A stretch of DNA of 64,000 nucleotides, from the NCBI RefSeq assembly GCF_000179915.2, contig NC_014963.1:992001-1056000 (forward strand), given 5' to 3'. The DNA comes from Terriglobus saanensis SP1PR4. Its GTDB lineage: Bacteria; Acidobacteriota; Terriglobia; Terriglobales; Acidobacteriaceae. A program made the position numbers and the translations under genes. This document shows positions 25,099 to 34,177 of this stretch, in pieces (the stretch's first letter is position 1; every line of letters begins with the position of its first letter). Below the pieces are notes generated by a model that saw only the letters and a program-made list of their open reading frames with translations, did no database searches and was not told the DNA's origin.

Positions 25099-26745
25099 AT
25101 GAAGAACTTTGACGCCGCGCGTCGCGAACTCTTGAAGTTTTCCGGCATGGGTCTTGCCGGAGTGACTCTACCTTCTCTTCTCACCGCCCAATCGCGTCCT
25201 CCCCTTGCTGTGGCGAACGGCGCTGGTGGCCCTGGCTTTTTCGATATACGTCACTATGGCGCGACCGGCGACGGCAAGACGGTGGATACGAAGGGCATCC
25301 AAAATGCCATCGATGCGGCTGTCGCTGCTGGTGGTGGAACCGTAGTCTTTCCGGCAGGGAAATATCTTTCTTTTTCGTTGCGCATGAAGAGTTACGTTCA
25401 TCTCTATCTCTCGCAGGGATGCATCCTCATTGCGGCAGACTCTCCTTCGCCGGGACAGACCACGGGCTATCGCGGAGGCACCTACGACGCGGCAGAGCCG
25501 AATACCGCGTGGGATGCCTATCAGGACTACGGGCACAACCACTGGCATAACTCGCTGATCTGGGCGGAAGACGCGCATGATCTCTCCATCTCCGGTCCAG
25601 GACTGATCTGGGGAAAGGGTCTCTCCAACGGTCGTTCGCGCAAGGATAACTCCGGCTTCGATTTCACTGCGGAACAGGCGGGCGTGGGAAACAAAGCCAT
25701 CGCGATGAAGAACTGCTTCAACGTCATGCTCGCGGATTTTTCGGTACTCAAGGGCGGACACTTCTGTCTGTTGCTGACCGGAGTCGATAACCTGACCATC
25801 GACAACCTGAAGATGGATACCGACCGCGACGGTATGGACATCGACTGCTGCAAGAATGTCCGCGTCTCGAACTGTACGGTGAACTCGCCGTGGGACGACG
25901 CCATCTGCCCGAAGTCGAGTTACGCGTTGGGTTATGCGCGTCCTACGGAAAACGTTACGATCACGAACTGCTACGTGACGGGCTACTACCAGCTCGGCTC
26001 GCTGCTCGATGGATCGCTGAAGCGATACTCCGAGGACACGCACGTTCCCCGCACAGGACGCATCAAGTGCGGCACGGAATCCAATGGGGGCTTCAAGAAC
26101 ATCTCCATCTCGAACTGCGTCTTTGAAGGCTGCCAGGGACTCGCTCTTGAGTCAGAGGATGGCGCGCTCTGTGAAGACATCGCTATCTCCAACATCACGA
26201 TGCGGGATATCGACAGCTGCCCGTTCTTCCTGCGGCTTGGCGCGCGGCTGCGTGGACCGAAGGAGACGACGCAGGTGGGGACTCTGCGAAGAGTACTTAT
26301 CAATAACGTGACTTGCTACAACTCAAGCTCGAAGATCAGTTCCATCCTGAGCGGCGTTCCCGGCCATGCGATTGAAGACGTGAAGTTCTCCGATATCTAC
26401 GTGCAACACAAAGGCGGAGCCAGCGCCGATGCGGCGAAGGTCGTTCCGCCTGAGTTAGAGAACAAATATCCCGACCCAGATATGTTCGGCCCCATGCCCG
26501 CGCACGGCTTCTACTTCCGCCATGTGCGGCACCTGGAGATGAGCCATGTCGAAGTGCAGCCGGCTGCAGAGGATGCGCGCCCGACATTCATTCTGGAAGA
26601 TGTGGAACGCGCCGACTTCTTCGCCATCACCGCACCGACGAATGTTCCGGCGTTCGCGCTGAACAAGGTGAAGGACCTACGCATCGGTTGGAGCCGCGCG
26701 GCCAAAGATACGGTGCTGGCGAACGCCGACGGTATGTCGCTCTAA
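25099..26745 (+). CDS. Glycoside hydrolase family 28-like protein (polygalacturonase-type)
   Basis: A 548-residue right-handed beta-helix protein with a Tat-type signal (RRELLKFSG at residues 8-16). The mature part begins with FFDIRHYGATGDGKTVDTKGIQNAID, the pectate-lyase/GH28 N-terminal pattern. GH28-like catalytic aspartates are in DGMDID and WDDAICPKS (around residues 240-275). A basic GRIKCGTESNGGF segment follows near 320. It should cleave galacturonan or related acidic polysaccharides outside the cytoplasm. I chose the ATG at 25099 because it creates the Tat signal; the open frame upstream is antisense to the receptor. Its stop codon overlaps that of the convergent dapA by 4 bases. Confidence 0.85.
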   Translation: MKNFDAARRELLKFSGMGLAGVTLPSLLTAQSRPPLAVANGAGGPGFFDIRHYGATGDGKTVDTKGIQNAIDAAVAAGGGTVVFPAGKYLSFSLRMKSYVHLYLSQGCILIAADSPSPGQTTGYRGGTYDAAEPNTAWDAYQDYGHNHWHNSLIWAEDAHDLSISGPGLIWGKGLSNGRSRKDNSGFDFTAEQAGVGNKAIAMKNCFNVMLADFSVLKGGHFCLLLTGVDNLTIDNLKMDTDRDGMDIDCCKNVRVSNCTVNSPWDDAICPKSSYALGYARPTENVTITNCYVTGYYQLGSLLDGSLKRYSEDTHVPRTGRIKCGTESNGGFKNISISNCVFEGCQGLALESEDGALCEDIAISNITMRDIDSCPFFLRLGARLRGPKETTQVGTLRRVLINNVTCYNSSSKISSILSGVPGHAIEDVKFSDIYVQHKGGASADAAKVVPPELENKYPDPDMFGPMPAHGFYFRHVRHLEMSHVEVQPAAEDARPTFILEDVERADFFAITAPTNVPAFALNKVKDLRIGWSRAAKDTVLANADGMSL

Positions 26746-27677
26746 AACATCCTCAGATTTTCGCTCGTCTGGGGAGCATTGACGAGCAGGCCAAGCTCTC
26801 CGGCAGTGCTCTCCAGGCGGCGTCGTGTGGGGAAGGTCACCGGCGTCATGGGAAGGCGTAGCGTATCACCATCGATCTTTCCCATCGCCGTGAGGACCGC
26901 TTTGATCGGTCCGGGGCTCGGTTCAGAGAAAATCTCACGCACAAAACGCGCAGTCTGCCGCTGAATCCGCCGTGCCACCGGCCAGTCGTTCGCGAGCGCC
27001 GCATCGACCATCTGGTTCATCATCGCGGGCGCTGCGTTGGAAGCTACAGAGATCAACCCAACGCCTCCAGCAGCAATCACCGGCAGGGTGAGCGCATCGT
27101 CTCCGCAGAAGACGCGGAAGCCGCGCGGCAGCGTGGTCAGTAGATCGCCAATCTGGCCGAGATTCCCGCTCGACTCCTTGATGCCGACGATGTTCGCAAT
27201 CGCGGAGAGGCGCAGCACCGTCTCCGGCAAAAGATTTGAGGACGTGCGGCTGGGCACGTTGTAGAGAAGTACCGGCACCGGTGCGACGGCCAGAGCGATC
27301 GCCTGGAAGTGGAGGTACATTCCCTCCTGCGAAGGCTTGTTGTAATACGGGCACGCAGTAAGAATGCCGCCCACACCCGAAAGCTTCGCGATGCGCTTTG
27401 CGCGCTTCACGGCTTCCAGCGTGGAGTTATGCGTGCATCCCACAAAGACACTCGCGCGGCTGGCAGCGGTCGAGATCGCCATGCGCGCGACAGCCAGCGT
27501 CTCTTCGTCCGTTAGGGTTGAGGCTTCGCCCGTCGAGCCGCATACGACGATCAGGCGAATGCCGCTTTCAATCTGCCAATGGACGAGGGAGTGCAGCGTA
27601 TTTTCGTCCACCGAGCCGTCTGCATTGAAGGGGGTGACGAGTGCTGTGCCGCATCCGGAGAGTTGCAAGGTGTCCAT
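26742..27677 (-). CDS. dapA: 4-hydroxy-tetrahydrodipicolinate synthase
   Basis: A 311-residue TIM-barrel aldolase that condenses pyruvate with aspartate semialdehyde, the first committed step to lysine and diaminopimelate. Motifs seen are GTALVTPFNADGSVD, VCGSTGEASTL, the tyrosine in LLYNVPSRT, and the Schiff-base lysine in VGIKESSGN. The ATG at 27677 gives the usual family length; the open frame upstream covers the preceding gene. It is 13 bases after the TMEM175 stop and has no clear ribosome-binding site, so coupling to the upstream gene is likely. Genes for other steps (dapB, lysC, asd) lie 3-6 kb upstream on the same strand. Confidence 0.94.
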   Translation of the reverse strand: MDTLQLSGCGTALVTPFNADGSVDENTLHSLVHWQIESGIRLIVVCGSTGEASTLTDEETLAVARMAISTAASRASVFVGCTHNSTLEAVKRAKRIAKLSGVGGILTACPYYNKPSQEGMYLHFQAIALAVAPVPVLLYNVPSRTSSNLLPETVLRLSAIANIVGIKESSGNLGQIGDLLTTLPRGFRVFCGDDALTLPVIAAGGVGLISVASNAAPAMMNQMVDAALANDWPVARRIQRQTARFVREIFSEPSPGPIKAVLTAMGKIDGDTLRLPMTPVTFPTRRRLESTAGELGLLVNAPQTSENLRMF

Positions 27678-27690
27678 GTCGTGTACAAGT

Positions 27691-28308
27691 TTATCTTGAG
27701 TGTGGTTGCGGCGTCGTGGAATCAATGCACTCCGTGCCCGTCCCCACCTCCGGGATGATCCAGACGAAGGTGACGAGGACGTTGACTGCAAGCGAAAGCC
27801 GCGGATTATGGAAGGCAAGCGGGATCGCAATGAGGTACAGGACGAGCGAGACCTTGTGCTTCCACGCCTCGGCGCGATCTGCCTTCGCATACGTGCCGAG
27901 CTGCCTCTGCTTCTGCATCACCGTCACGCGGAGAACATAGAAGACGAGAGCGCAGAAGAGCATGACGCAGCCGTAAAGCGCGGTAGAGAAGCTGTCGAAG
28001 TGCTTTTCTCCGATGTAATCCGTGAAAAACGGGATGACAGACAGCCCGAAGAGAAACAGTAGGTTGGCCCAGAGGATGCGATAGTCGATCGTCTCAACCC
28101 GCCGCGCAAGCTCGTGATGATTGATCCAGTAGATCCCGACCATGAGAAACGAAAGCAGGTAGATCCCAAAACGGGGAGCGATGGCCCACAGACCTGCCAC
28201 GCCGTTCTCATGTGGAACGTGCAACTCCAACACCATGATCGTGAGGATGACCGCGATCACGCCATCCGAGAACGCTTCTAGGCGCGAAGAAGAACGCGTC
28301 GCGCTCAT
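27691..28308 (-). CDS. TMEM175-family (DUF1211) membrane protein
   Basis: A 205-residue protein with about five to six membrane helices. The N-terminal [21 protein letters not shown] contains the FSDG motif of the TMEM175/DUF1211 family, whose bacterial members form potassium-permeable channels. The length fits the one-repeat bacterial form. Its start overlaps the stop of the DUF1080 gene in an ATGA, so the two are coupled. The last residues (after about 190) are polar. A link to lysine synthesis is not evident. Confidence 0.85.
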   Translation of the reverse strand: MSATRSSSRLEAFSDGVIAVILTIMVLELHVPHENGVAGLWAIAPRFGIYLLSFLMVGIYWINHHELARRVETIDYRILWANLLFLFGLSVIPFFTDYIGEKHFDSFSTALYGCVMLFCALVFYVLRVTVMQKQRQLGTYAKADRAEAWKHKVSLVLYLIAIPLAFHNPRLSLAVNVLVTFVWIIPEVGTGTECIDSTTPQPHSR

Positions 28309-29054
28309 GGCGTAGGAGGGAGTTCGCGGATCTTGATATTGCGAAACGAGACGGGGAAGCCGTGATCCTGCAGCAGAATGTAACCATCATGCAGCTCGCC
28401 GAAGTGGGGCCAGACATGATATTTGCTGTCCGCGACGAGCTTGCGAAACTGCGGCGTAAAGCGTTCGTACTCCACCACTTTCTTGTCGTTGAGCCAGTGC
28501 TCGCCATGCGCTCCGCGAATCACAATGCGCGCCGTGTTCCATTCGCCGATGGGCTTCACCGGCTTGTCTTTGGCAGAGGGGATCATATCGTAGAGCGAAG
28601 CAAGCGTACGGTCGCCGTTCACACCCTTCTTCGCGTCCGGATGCACGGCATCATCCAGGATCTGGTACTCCATGCCGATGGACGAGCCCGGTCCCTTGTT
28701 CAATTCCGGATCGACAAAGTACTTGATGCCGCTGTTCGCTCCACGCGTGATGCGGAACTCGGCCGTCAGTTCGAAGTTGGCATACTTCCGCGTGGTGATG
28801 ATGTCGCCCGCGTCGCCGCCCTCTTCGCCGCCAGTGTCGGTGACGGTCAGCAGGCCGTCTTTGACCTCCCAGCCAGTGGCAGGGAACGCCGGTCCATGGG
28901 AACTGCGCCAGCCGTCGGTCGTCTTACCGTCAAAGAGCAGCTTCCAGCCCTGCGCGACCTCCTTCTTCGTGAGCGTGTTGGGTGAGGCCTGCGCGGAAGC
29001 AAGAACACTACCCGCAAGTACGACTACAGCAAAGAGCCCTGCCTGAATCCGCAT
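28305..29054 (-). CDS. DUF1080 protein (3-keto-disaccharide hydrolase-type)
   Basis: A 249-residue exported protein with a signal peptide (about 1-22, ASAQA) and one concanavalin-like DUF1080 domain. Family features are WKLLFDGKTTDGWR, the GEEGGDAGDIITTRKYANFELTAEFRI region split by a loop, GANSGIKYF and GMEYQILDD. Related domains bind or hydrolyse 3-keto-glycosides and other sugars. I chose the ATG at 29054, which has GAGG six bases upstream; a GTG 12 bases earlier is possible. It is followed by the TMEM175 gene with an ATGA overlap. Confidence 0.85.
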   Translation of the reverse strand: MRIQAGLFAVVVLAGSVLASAQASPNTLTKKEVAQGWKLLFDGKTTDGWRSSHGPAFPATGWEVKDGLLTVTDTGGEEGGDAGDIITTRKYANFELTAEFRITRGANSGIKYFVDPELNKGPGSSIGMEYQILDDAVHPDAKKGVNGDRTLASLYDMIPSAKDKPVKPIGEWNTARIVIRGAHGEHWLNDKKVVEYERFTPQFRKLVADSKYHVWPHFGELHDGYILLQDHGFPVSFRNIKIRELPPTP

Positions 29055-29084
29055 TCCTGTCCTCACCCTTTTCCCCGCTTACTG

Positions 29085-30350
29085 TTAGACCCATTCGCCC
29101 TGGCGCATCAGAGGCTCTGCTTTGCCGTCCGCGTCCAGGCCGTCAACGTCCATCGTTCCGCCGCCGATCATCCAGTCCACGTGAATCAGAGAGGAGTTGG
29201 CACCCTTGCTCGCAAGCTTGGCGTCGTCCATGTGCTCGCCGTCGATCAGGCAGGTAGCATACGCCTGTCCCAGGGCAATGTGCGAGGCAGCGTTTTCGTC
29301 GAAAAGCGTGTTCCAGAAGAGCAGACCGCTCTGCGCAATGGGCGAAGAGTGCGGCACCAGGGCGACCTCTCCCAGGCGCGCTGCTCCTTCATCCACGGCG
29401 ATGAGCTTCCGCAGGGCATCCTGGCCTGCGGAGGCATTCGCTTCCACGATGCGACCGTTCTCGAAAGTGCACTGAATATTCTCGATCAGCGTTCCCTGGT
29501 GCGAAAGCGGCTTCGACGCGCTCACCGTGCCGTTGACGCGGTCCTTGTGAGGAGTCGTGAAGCACTCCTCGGTGGGAATGTTGGCGTTGGAGAAGATCCC
29601 GTTACCCCCCACGCCGCCACCACCGGCCCAAAGGTGGTCGTCCGCCAAGCCGACCTTCAGATCGGTACCGGGGCCTTTGAAGTGGAGCGTGTGATATCGC
29701 TTATCGTTCAAGAGCTTCACGCGTTTATGAATGTTCGCGCCGTGGTTCTTCCAGTCCTGCACGGGATCGTCGCCATCGATGCGCGATGCCTTGAAGATCG
29801 CCTCCCACAGCTTGGAAACGGCCTCCGCTTCCGGAAGATCCGGGAAGACGAGCTTCGCCCACGCGGGCGTAGCTCCGGCCAGGATGCTCCAGTTGATCGC
29901 GTGGCGGGTCACGAGCTCCATCGCGGGCTTCGAAGCCTTGGAGGCCGCAATGTTCGCGCGCGAGACCTTGCTCGGATCCTGGTCTTTCAAAAGGGAAGGG
30001 TTCGCGCCTGCGATGCCGAGACGGGCCGCGTTCGAACGGAACGCCTGCGCGATGCCGTCGGACATCCACTGCGCCGCAAAGTCGAAGGAGCTGTCCGGGG
30101 CATACTTGTAGCGCGCCAGCGTCGTCTCATCGTCGCTATAGAGCGTGGTCACCAGATTCGCGCCTGCCTTGTAGGCGTGCTCCGTGATGCGGCGAACGAA
30201 AGGGATGTGTTCCAGCGAGGCGGAAACAACGATCTCCTGCCCCGGCTGCAGGTTTAGGCCTACACGAACGGCGACCAGCGCCAGGCGATCGAGCTTTTCT
30301 TCAAAGGAGAGGGCGGCGAAGGGGGTGATTGCGACAGCTGCAGTGCTCAT
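29085..30350 (-). CDS. M29-family aminopeptidase
   Basis: A 421-residue metallo-aminopeptidase of the M29 (AmpS/PepS/aminopeptidase T) family, cytoplasmic by its lack of a signal peptide. Conserved parts are the segment IFSNANIPTEECFTTPHKDR, with metal-binding glutamate and histidine, and LVPHSSPIAQSGLLFWNTLF followed by NAASHIALGQAY. It removes N-terminal residues from peptides using Co, Zn or Mg ions. The ATG at 30350 gives the standard family length; the open frame continues upstream without sense. It sits between a VOC protein gene and the DUF1080 gene on the same strand. Confidence 0.9.
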   Translation of the reverse strand: MSTAAVAITPFAALSFEEKLDRLALVAVRVGLNLQPGQEIVVSASLEHIPFVRRITEHAYKAGANLVTTLYSDDETTLARYKYAPDSSFDFAAQWMSDGIAQAFRSNAARLGIAGANPSLLKDQDPSKVSRANIAASKASKPAMELVTRHAINWSILAGATPAWAKLVFPDLPEAEAVSKLWEAIFKASRIDGDDPVQDWKNHGANIHKRVKLLNDKRYHTLHFKGPGTDLKVGLADDHLWAGGGGVGGNGIFSNANIPTEECFTTPHKDRVNGTVSASKPLSHQGTLIENIQCTFENGRIVEANASAGQDALRKLIAVDEGAARLGEVALVPHSSPIAQSGLLFWNTLFDENAASHIALGQAYATCLIDGEHMDDAKLASKGANSSLIHVDWMIGGGTMDVDGLDADGKAEPLMRQGEWV

Positions 30351-30415
30351 CCTTCTAGGGTAGAAGCCCTGCCCCGCCCATGCAACTCCCGGTCGTACAA
30401 GCCCGTCTCGTAGTT

Positions 30416-30787
30416 TCAGTGTTGTGACAGGGAAAGCACGTTTCCATCTGGATCCTGGAACCACGCGATCTTCGTTCCGCCGGGCGCTGTCCATATGCCG
30501 AGATCATCCTGGGACATCCCCGGATACAGCCGGAACGAGACGCCTCGGTCGTGCAAAACCTTTGCTTCTTTTTCTATGTCCTGCACGCGCCAACCCAGAA
30601 TCGTATAGGGAGCGGGCTGGAACTCCTCCATCTTGGCGATGCGGATGACCGTTCCGCGTGCCTCCATGACCAGGGCAAACGGGTCGTCGCTCACGAAGTG
30701 CAGACCCAGCACCTCTTCGTAAAAGGTGCGCGCACGTTCCGCGTCGACTGTAGGAATGAAACCCATGACTTCGCTCTCATAAAGCAT
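30416..30787 (-). CDS. VOC (glyoxalase/dioxygenase superfamily) protein
   Basis: A 123-residue single vicinal-oxygen-chelate domain: FIPTVDAERARTFYEEVLGL at the N-terminus and GTKIAWFQDPDGNVLSLSQH at the C-terminus, with two beta-alpha-beta modules between them. Such proteins are metal-dependent lyases, isomerases, dioxygenases or binding proteins; the function is open. The ATG at 30787 is supported by a GGAGGA just upstream. It is 79 bases after dapB on the same strand. Confidence 0.85.
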   Translation of the reverse strand: MLYESEVMGFIPTVDAERARTFYEEVLGLHFVSDDPFALVMEARGTVIRIAKMEEFQPAPYTILGWRVQDIEKEAKVLHDRGVSFRLYPGMSQDDLGIWTAPGGTKIAWFQDPDGNVLSLSQH

Positions 30788-30866
30788 GCTCTCTCCTCCG
30801 CAGAAAGGAGACAGGAACTGCCCAGAGACGTCAAGCAAGTTTTCTGATTTGGTCTCTGCGAAGCCT

Positions 30867-31550
30867 CTACTTAGGGACAAGTCCCTTGTAGATCTCAGCG
30901 AAGTCGTATGTACCCGGCTTCTGAGTGGCCAGCCACTCCGCGGCACTCACCGCGCCTTCAGCAAATCCGCGCCGTGAATGCGCCTCGTGCGTCAGCGAAA
31001 TCGTGTCTGACTGCGACGTTGCCTTGAGCGTATGAATGCCTGCGGCGTCGCCATCGCGGATCGAGGTAATCTCGGCTTCCGCCAGATCTTCGATCGCCTT
31101 CTTGAGCGTGAGCGCTGTGCCTGAAGGCGCATCCAGCTTTGTAACATGGTGCGTCTCGTCAATGGAAAAGGTGTAGCCGGGCAGCGCCTTGGCAAACTCC
31201 CGCGCCAGTTCGAACATGGCCTGTACGCCGAAGGAGAAGTTCGTTCCGAAGAGCAGGCTTGCGCCCTTACGGTCCGCAAGATCCTTCATAGACGGGAGAG
31301 CGTCATACCATCCCGTCGTCCCCACCACTACTTTCGCCCCGGTCGCAAGGCACGCGCGCAGGTTCGAAAGTACAGCCTCCGGCGTGGTGAAATCAATCAC
31401 CATATCAAAGGCAGCGATGAAGGGTGCGGTCAGTGCCGCGGCATTCGGGTTTTCCTTTGCGTCGAGAACGTGCACGCCATGGCCCCGCTCTGCCGCTACC
31501 TGGGCCACAAGCTTGCCGGTTTTTCCGTGACCTAAAACGAGGATGCGCAT
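30867..31550 (-). CDS. dapB: 4-hydroxy-tetrahydrodipicolinate reductase
   Basis: A 227-residue reductase of the lysine/diaminopimelate pathway, acting after DapA. The nucleotide site is VLGHGKTGKLV (GxGxxGK form) at the N-terminus. VVGTTGWYD and LLFGTNFSFGV mark the cofactor domain. The substrate signature is ETHHVTKLDAPSGTAL, with the catalytic His/Lys pair. It is shorter than the 270-residue E. coli enzyme but complete for the family. It starts 29 bases after the lysC stop. Confidence 0.94.
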   Translation of the reverse strand: MRILVLGHGKTGKLVAQVAAERGHGVHVLDAKENPNAAALTAPFIAAFDMVIDFTTPEAVLSNLRACLATGAKVVVGTTGWYDALPSMKDLADRKGASLLFGTNFSFGVQAMFELAREFAKALPGYTFSIDETHHVTKLDAPSGTALTLKKAIEDLAEAEITSIRDGDAAGIHTLKATSQSDTISLTHEAHSRRGFAEGAVSAAEWLATQKPGTYDFAEIYKGLVPK

Positions 31551-31579
31551 GGTGTCTCTTTCGTGTACTGCCTGTTGGA

Positions 31580-33019
31580 TCAGCGTGCGGAAACGGCTGT
31601 CTCTGTCTGGGATGCAATCACATCGAAGACGGTAGGATCGGGATCGGAAAAGAACTCCTTGTGCAACGAACGGATGGCTTCTTCCACGTCTTCTTCTTCA
31701 ATCATGAAGCTCATGTTGATCTCGCTCGCACCCTGCGAGATCATGCGCACATTAACGTGCTGCACCGCGCCGAAGACGCGTGCCGCAATGCCGCGATGTC
31801 CACGGATATCTTCGCCCACCATGCAGATCAGCGCCTTGTGCGACTCGTATTTGACGTCGGCGATCTTCGAAAGCTCTTCCGCAATCGCGGGCAGATGCTC
31901 GTTCGTATCCACGGAGACGGAGATCGAAACCTCCGAGGTGCTCACCATGTCGATCGCGGCCTTGTACTTGTCGAAGACGTCAAAAACGGCCTTCAGATAA
32001 CCGTGCGACATCAGCATCCGCGAAGCGACGATGTCCACGATGGTCAGGTGCTTCTTGGCCGCAATGCTCTTGAAGGGCGACTTGCATCGCGGAGCTACGG
32101 CGGTGATCTTTGTGCCTTCGTTCTCGGCGTTGCGCGAATTCAGAACAAACACTGGGATGTTCTTCTTCACGGCGGGCAGAATCGTCGCGGGATGCAGGAC
32201 CTTTGCTCCAAAGTAGGCAAGCTCGGCCGCTTCTTCAAAGCTGATGGTCTTCACGCGCAGGGCATCGGGAACGATGCGAGGGTCGGTGGTCATGATGCCG
32301 TTGACGTCGGTCCAGATCTCAATCGCAGCAGCGTGCAGACCTCCACCGACAAGCGCTGCGGAAAAGTCCGAACCGCCGCGTCCCAGCGTCGTGGTGATGT
32401 TGGCAGTCGTTGCTCCGATGAATCCGCCCAGAACGGGCGTCTGTCGCTGATCGAGGAGCGGAAGCACGTGTTCCATCAAACGCTGTTCGATGGCGTCCTC
32501 CTGCGGAACCGCCTTGCCGTAGTGGGCGTCGGTCACGATGACTTGGCGCGCGTCGACGTGAACGCCGTTCAGGCCGCGCTGCGCGAAAGCCTCGGCGACC
32601 ATGCGCGAAGAAAGGCGTTCGCCAAAGCTGACCACGAGATCGGTCGTGCGCGGTGTCAGTTCGCCCACGGCGGCAATGCCGCGGAGAAGATCATCCAGCG
32701 AATCGAACTCCGAGCCTATGACGCTCTGAATCTTGCTGAAACGCTCCTGTTCCAGCAATTGCGCAGCGGTGTCGACGTGGCGAATCCGAAGTCGCGCGCT
32801 GATGGCAAGCGCGCCGGTACGGTCGCCCTTGCCTGCGGCGGTCGCTGCAGCGATCAATTGATCGGTCACCTTGGCCATCGCGGAGACAACAACCACCGCA
32901 TCCAGGCCCTTATCGCGGCGGCCACGGACGATCTTCGCTGTGCGATCCATCGCGGCGGCATCTTCCACCGAGGTTCCACCAAACTTCATCACAACAACAC
33001 GTTCGCGGACAGAACTCAC
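31580..33019 (-). CDS. lysC: Aspartate kinase
   Basis: A 479-residue monofunctional aspartokinase that phosphorylates aspartate at the head of the lysine/threonine/methionine pathway. The N-terminal VMKFGGTSVED and the central GRGGSDFSAALVG are the catalytic signatures. Two ACT domains occupy about residues 320-470 and would mediate feedback inhibition by lysine and/or threonine. There is no homoserine dehydrogenase fusion. Its start overlaps the asd stop in ATGA (33016-33019), so the two are coupled. Confidence 0.95.
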   Translation of the reverse strand: MSSVRERVVVMKFGGTSVEDAAAMDRTAKIVRGRRDKGLDAVVVVSAMAKVTDQLIAAATAAGKGDRTGALAISARLRIRHVDTAAQLLEQERFSKIQSVIGSEFDSLDDLLRGIAAVGELTPRTTDLVVSFGERLSSRMVAEAFAQRGLNGVHVDARQVIVTDAHYGKAVPQEDAIEQRLMEHVLPLLDQRQTPVLGGFIGATTANITTTLGRGGSDFSAALVGGGLHAAAIEIWTDVNGIMTTDPRIVPDALRVKTISFEEAAELAYFGAKVLHPATILPAVKKNIPVFVLNSRNAENEGTKITAVAPRCKSPFKSIAAKKHLTIVDIVASRMLMSHGYLKAVFDVFDKYKAAIDMVSTSEVSISVSVDTNEHLPAIAEELSKIADVKYESHKALICMVGEDIRGHRGIAARVFGAVQHVNVRMISQGASEINMSFMIEEEDVEEAIRSLHKEFFSDPDPTVFDVIASQTETAVSAR

Positions 33020-34101
33020 GCCTTGGCCTCGCTTACAGGGGAATTTGGAAGTTTCTGCATCCGTGCCAGCACTTCGGCATTCAAAACAGCCGCACCAGCG
33101 GCTCCACGGATGGTGTTATGGGTCAACAGCGTGAACTTCCAATCCAGCAGGCTGCACGGGCGAAGCCGCCCTACCGTCGTGGACATGCCGTTTCCGGCCA
33201 TCAGGTCGAGCCTTGGCTGCGGACGGTCGGGCGCGTCGTTGTAATACACAGGCTGGTCAGGAGCGGAGAGGAGATGTTCGTCCTGAAGCGGACGAAACTC
33301 AGCCCAGGCCTGCAGAATCTCTTCGCGTGGTGCAGGCTTGCGCAGCTTGATGCTGACGCACTCCGTATGTCCGTCGATCACGGCCACGCGGTTGCAATGG
33401 GCCGTCAGCTTGGCGTCCAGCATCTCAATCGCGCCATCGTTCATGTGGCCCAGAAGTTTGAAGACCTCTTCCTGCATCTTCTCTTCTTCGTTCTTAATGA
33501 AGGGAACCACGTTCCCCAGAATGTCCAGCGAAGCCACGCCAGGGTAACCGGCTCCCGAAATCGCCTGCATCGTGGAGACAAACAGGCTTTCGATGCCGAA
33601 ACGATCCGCAAGCGGCTTGAGCGCAAGAACCAGTCCAATGGCGCTGCAGTTCGGATTCGTCACGATATAGCCGCCGCCGTTGGCGCGCGTCTTCTGGCCT
33701 TCAAGCAGGGGCAGGTGAGCAGCATTGACCTCGGGTACAACCAAGGGAACATCCGCCGTCATCCGGAACGCCGAAGAGTTGGAGATGACGGCGCATCCCG
33801 CCTCGGCGAAGAGCGGTTCCAGCTCCAGGGCTACATCCGTGTCCAACGCGGCAAAGATAATCCTGGGCAGATCCACGCCAGACTGCGCGGGCGTGTTGGG
33901 CTGCATCACCATGGAGGCTACGCGTGCGGGAAGGGGAGTATCGAGCTTCCACTTCACCGCTTCACCGTAGGTCTTGCCGGCGGAGCGATCGCTGGCGGCA
34001 AGCCATGCGATCTCAAACCAGGGATGATTTTCCAATAACTGGATGAAGCGCTGGCCCACTGTGCCAGTCGCTCCTAGAATTCCGATTCTGCGTCGTTCCA
34101 T
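33016..34101 (-). CDS. asd: Aspartate-semialdehyde dehydrogenase, archaeal/fungal type
   Basis: A 361-residue enzyme reducing aspartyl phosphate to the semialdehyde. The NADP site GILGATGTVGQRFIQLL is at the N-terminus. The catalytic cysteine is in TNPNCSAIGLV, and the catalytic histidine in VAVIDGHTECV. The spacing, the AISGAGYPG segment and the length match the archaeal/fungal subgroup more than the E. coli type. It is the first gene of the asd-lysC-dapB run and should be preceded by its promoter in the 76 bases before the small membrane protein gene. Confidence 0.92.
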   Translation of the reverse strand: MERRRIGILGATGTVGQRFIQLLENHPWFEIAWLAASDRSAGKTYGEAVKWKLDTPLPARVASMVMQPNTPAQSGVDLPRIIFAALDTDVALELEPLFAEAGCAVISNSSAFRMTADVPLVVPEVNAAHLPLLEGQKTRANGGGYIVTNPNCSAIGLVLALKPLADRFGIESLFVSTMQAISGAGYPGVASLDILGNVVPFIKNEEEKMQEEVFKLLGHMNDGAIEMLDAKLTAHCNRVAVIDGHTECVSIKLRKPAPREEILQAWAEFRPLQDEHLLSAPDQPVYYNDAPDRPQPRLDLMAGNGMSTTVGRLRPCSLLDWKFTLLTHNTIRGAAGAAVLNAEVLARMQKLPNSPVSEAKA

Positions 34102-34177
34102 TGGTATGCTGGCGCGCTTGGATCGCGCGCTCTCCTGTCAGAGAAAGTCCGTCTGACTAGATTATCAGCGGAACGGG

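Noticed and set aside
31424-33244. A 606-codon plus-strand frame opposite dapB and lysC
   Set aside because: Shadow of two conserved genes; the composition of the peptide (rich in His, Arg, Gly) is typical of antisense frames.
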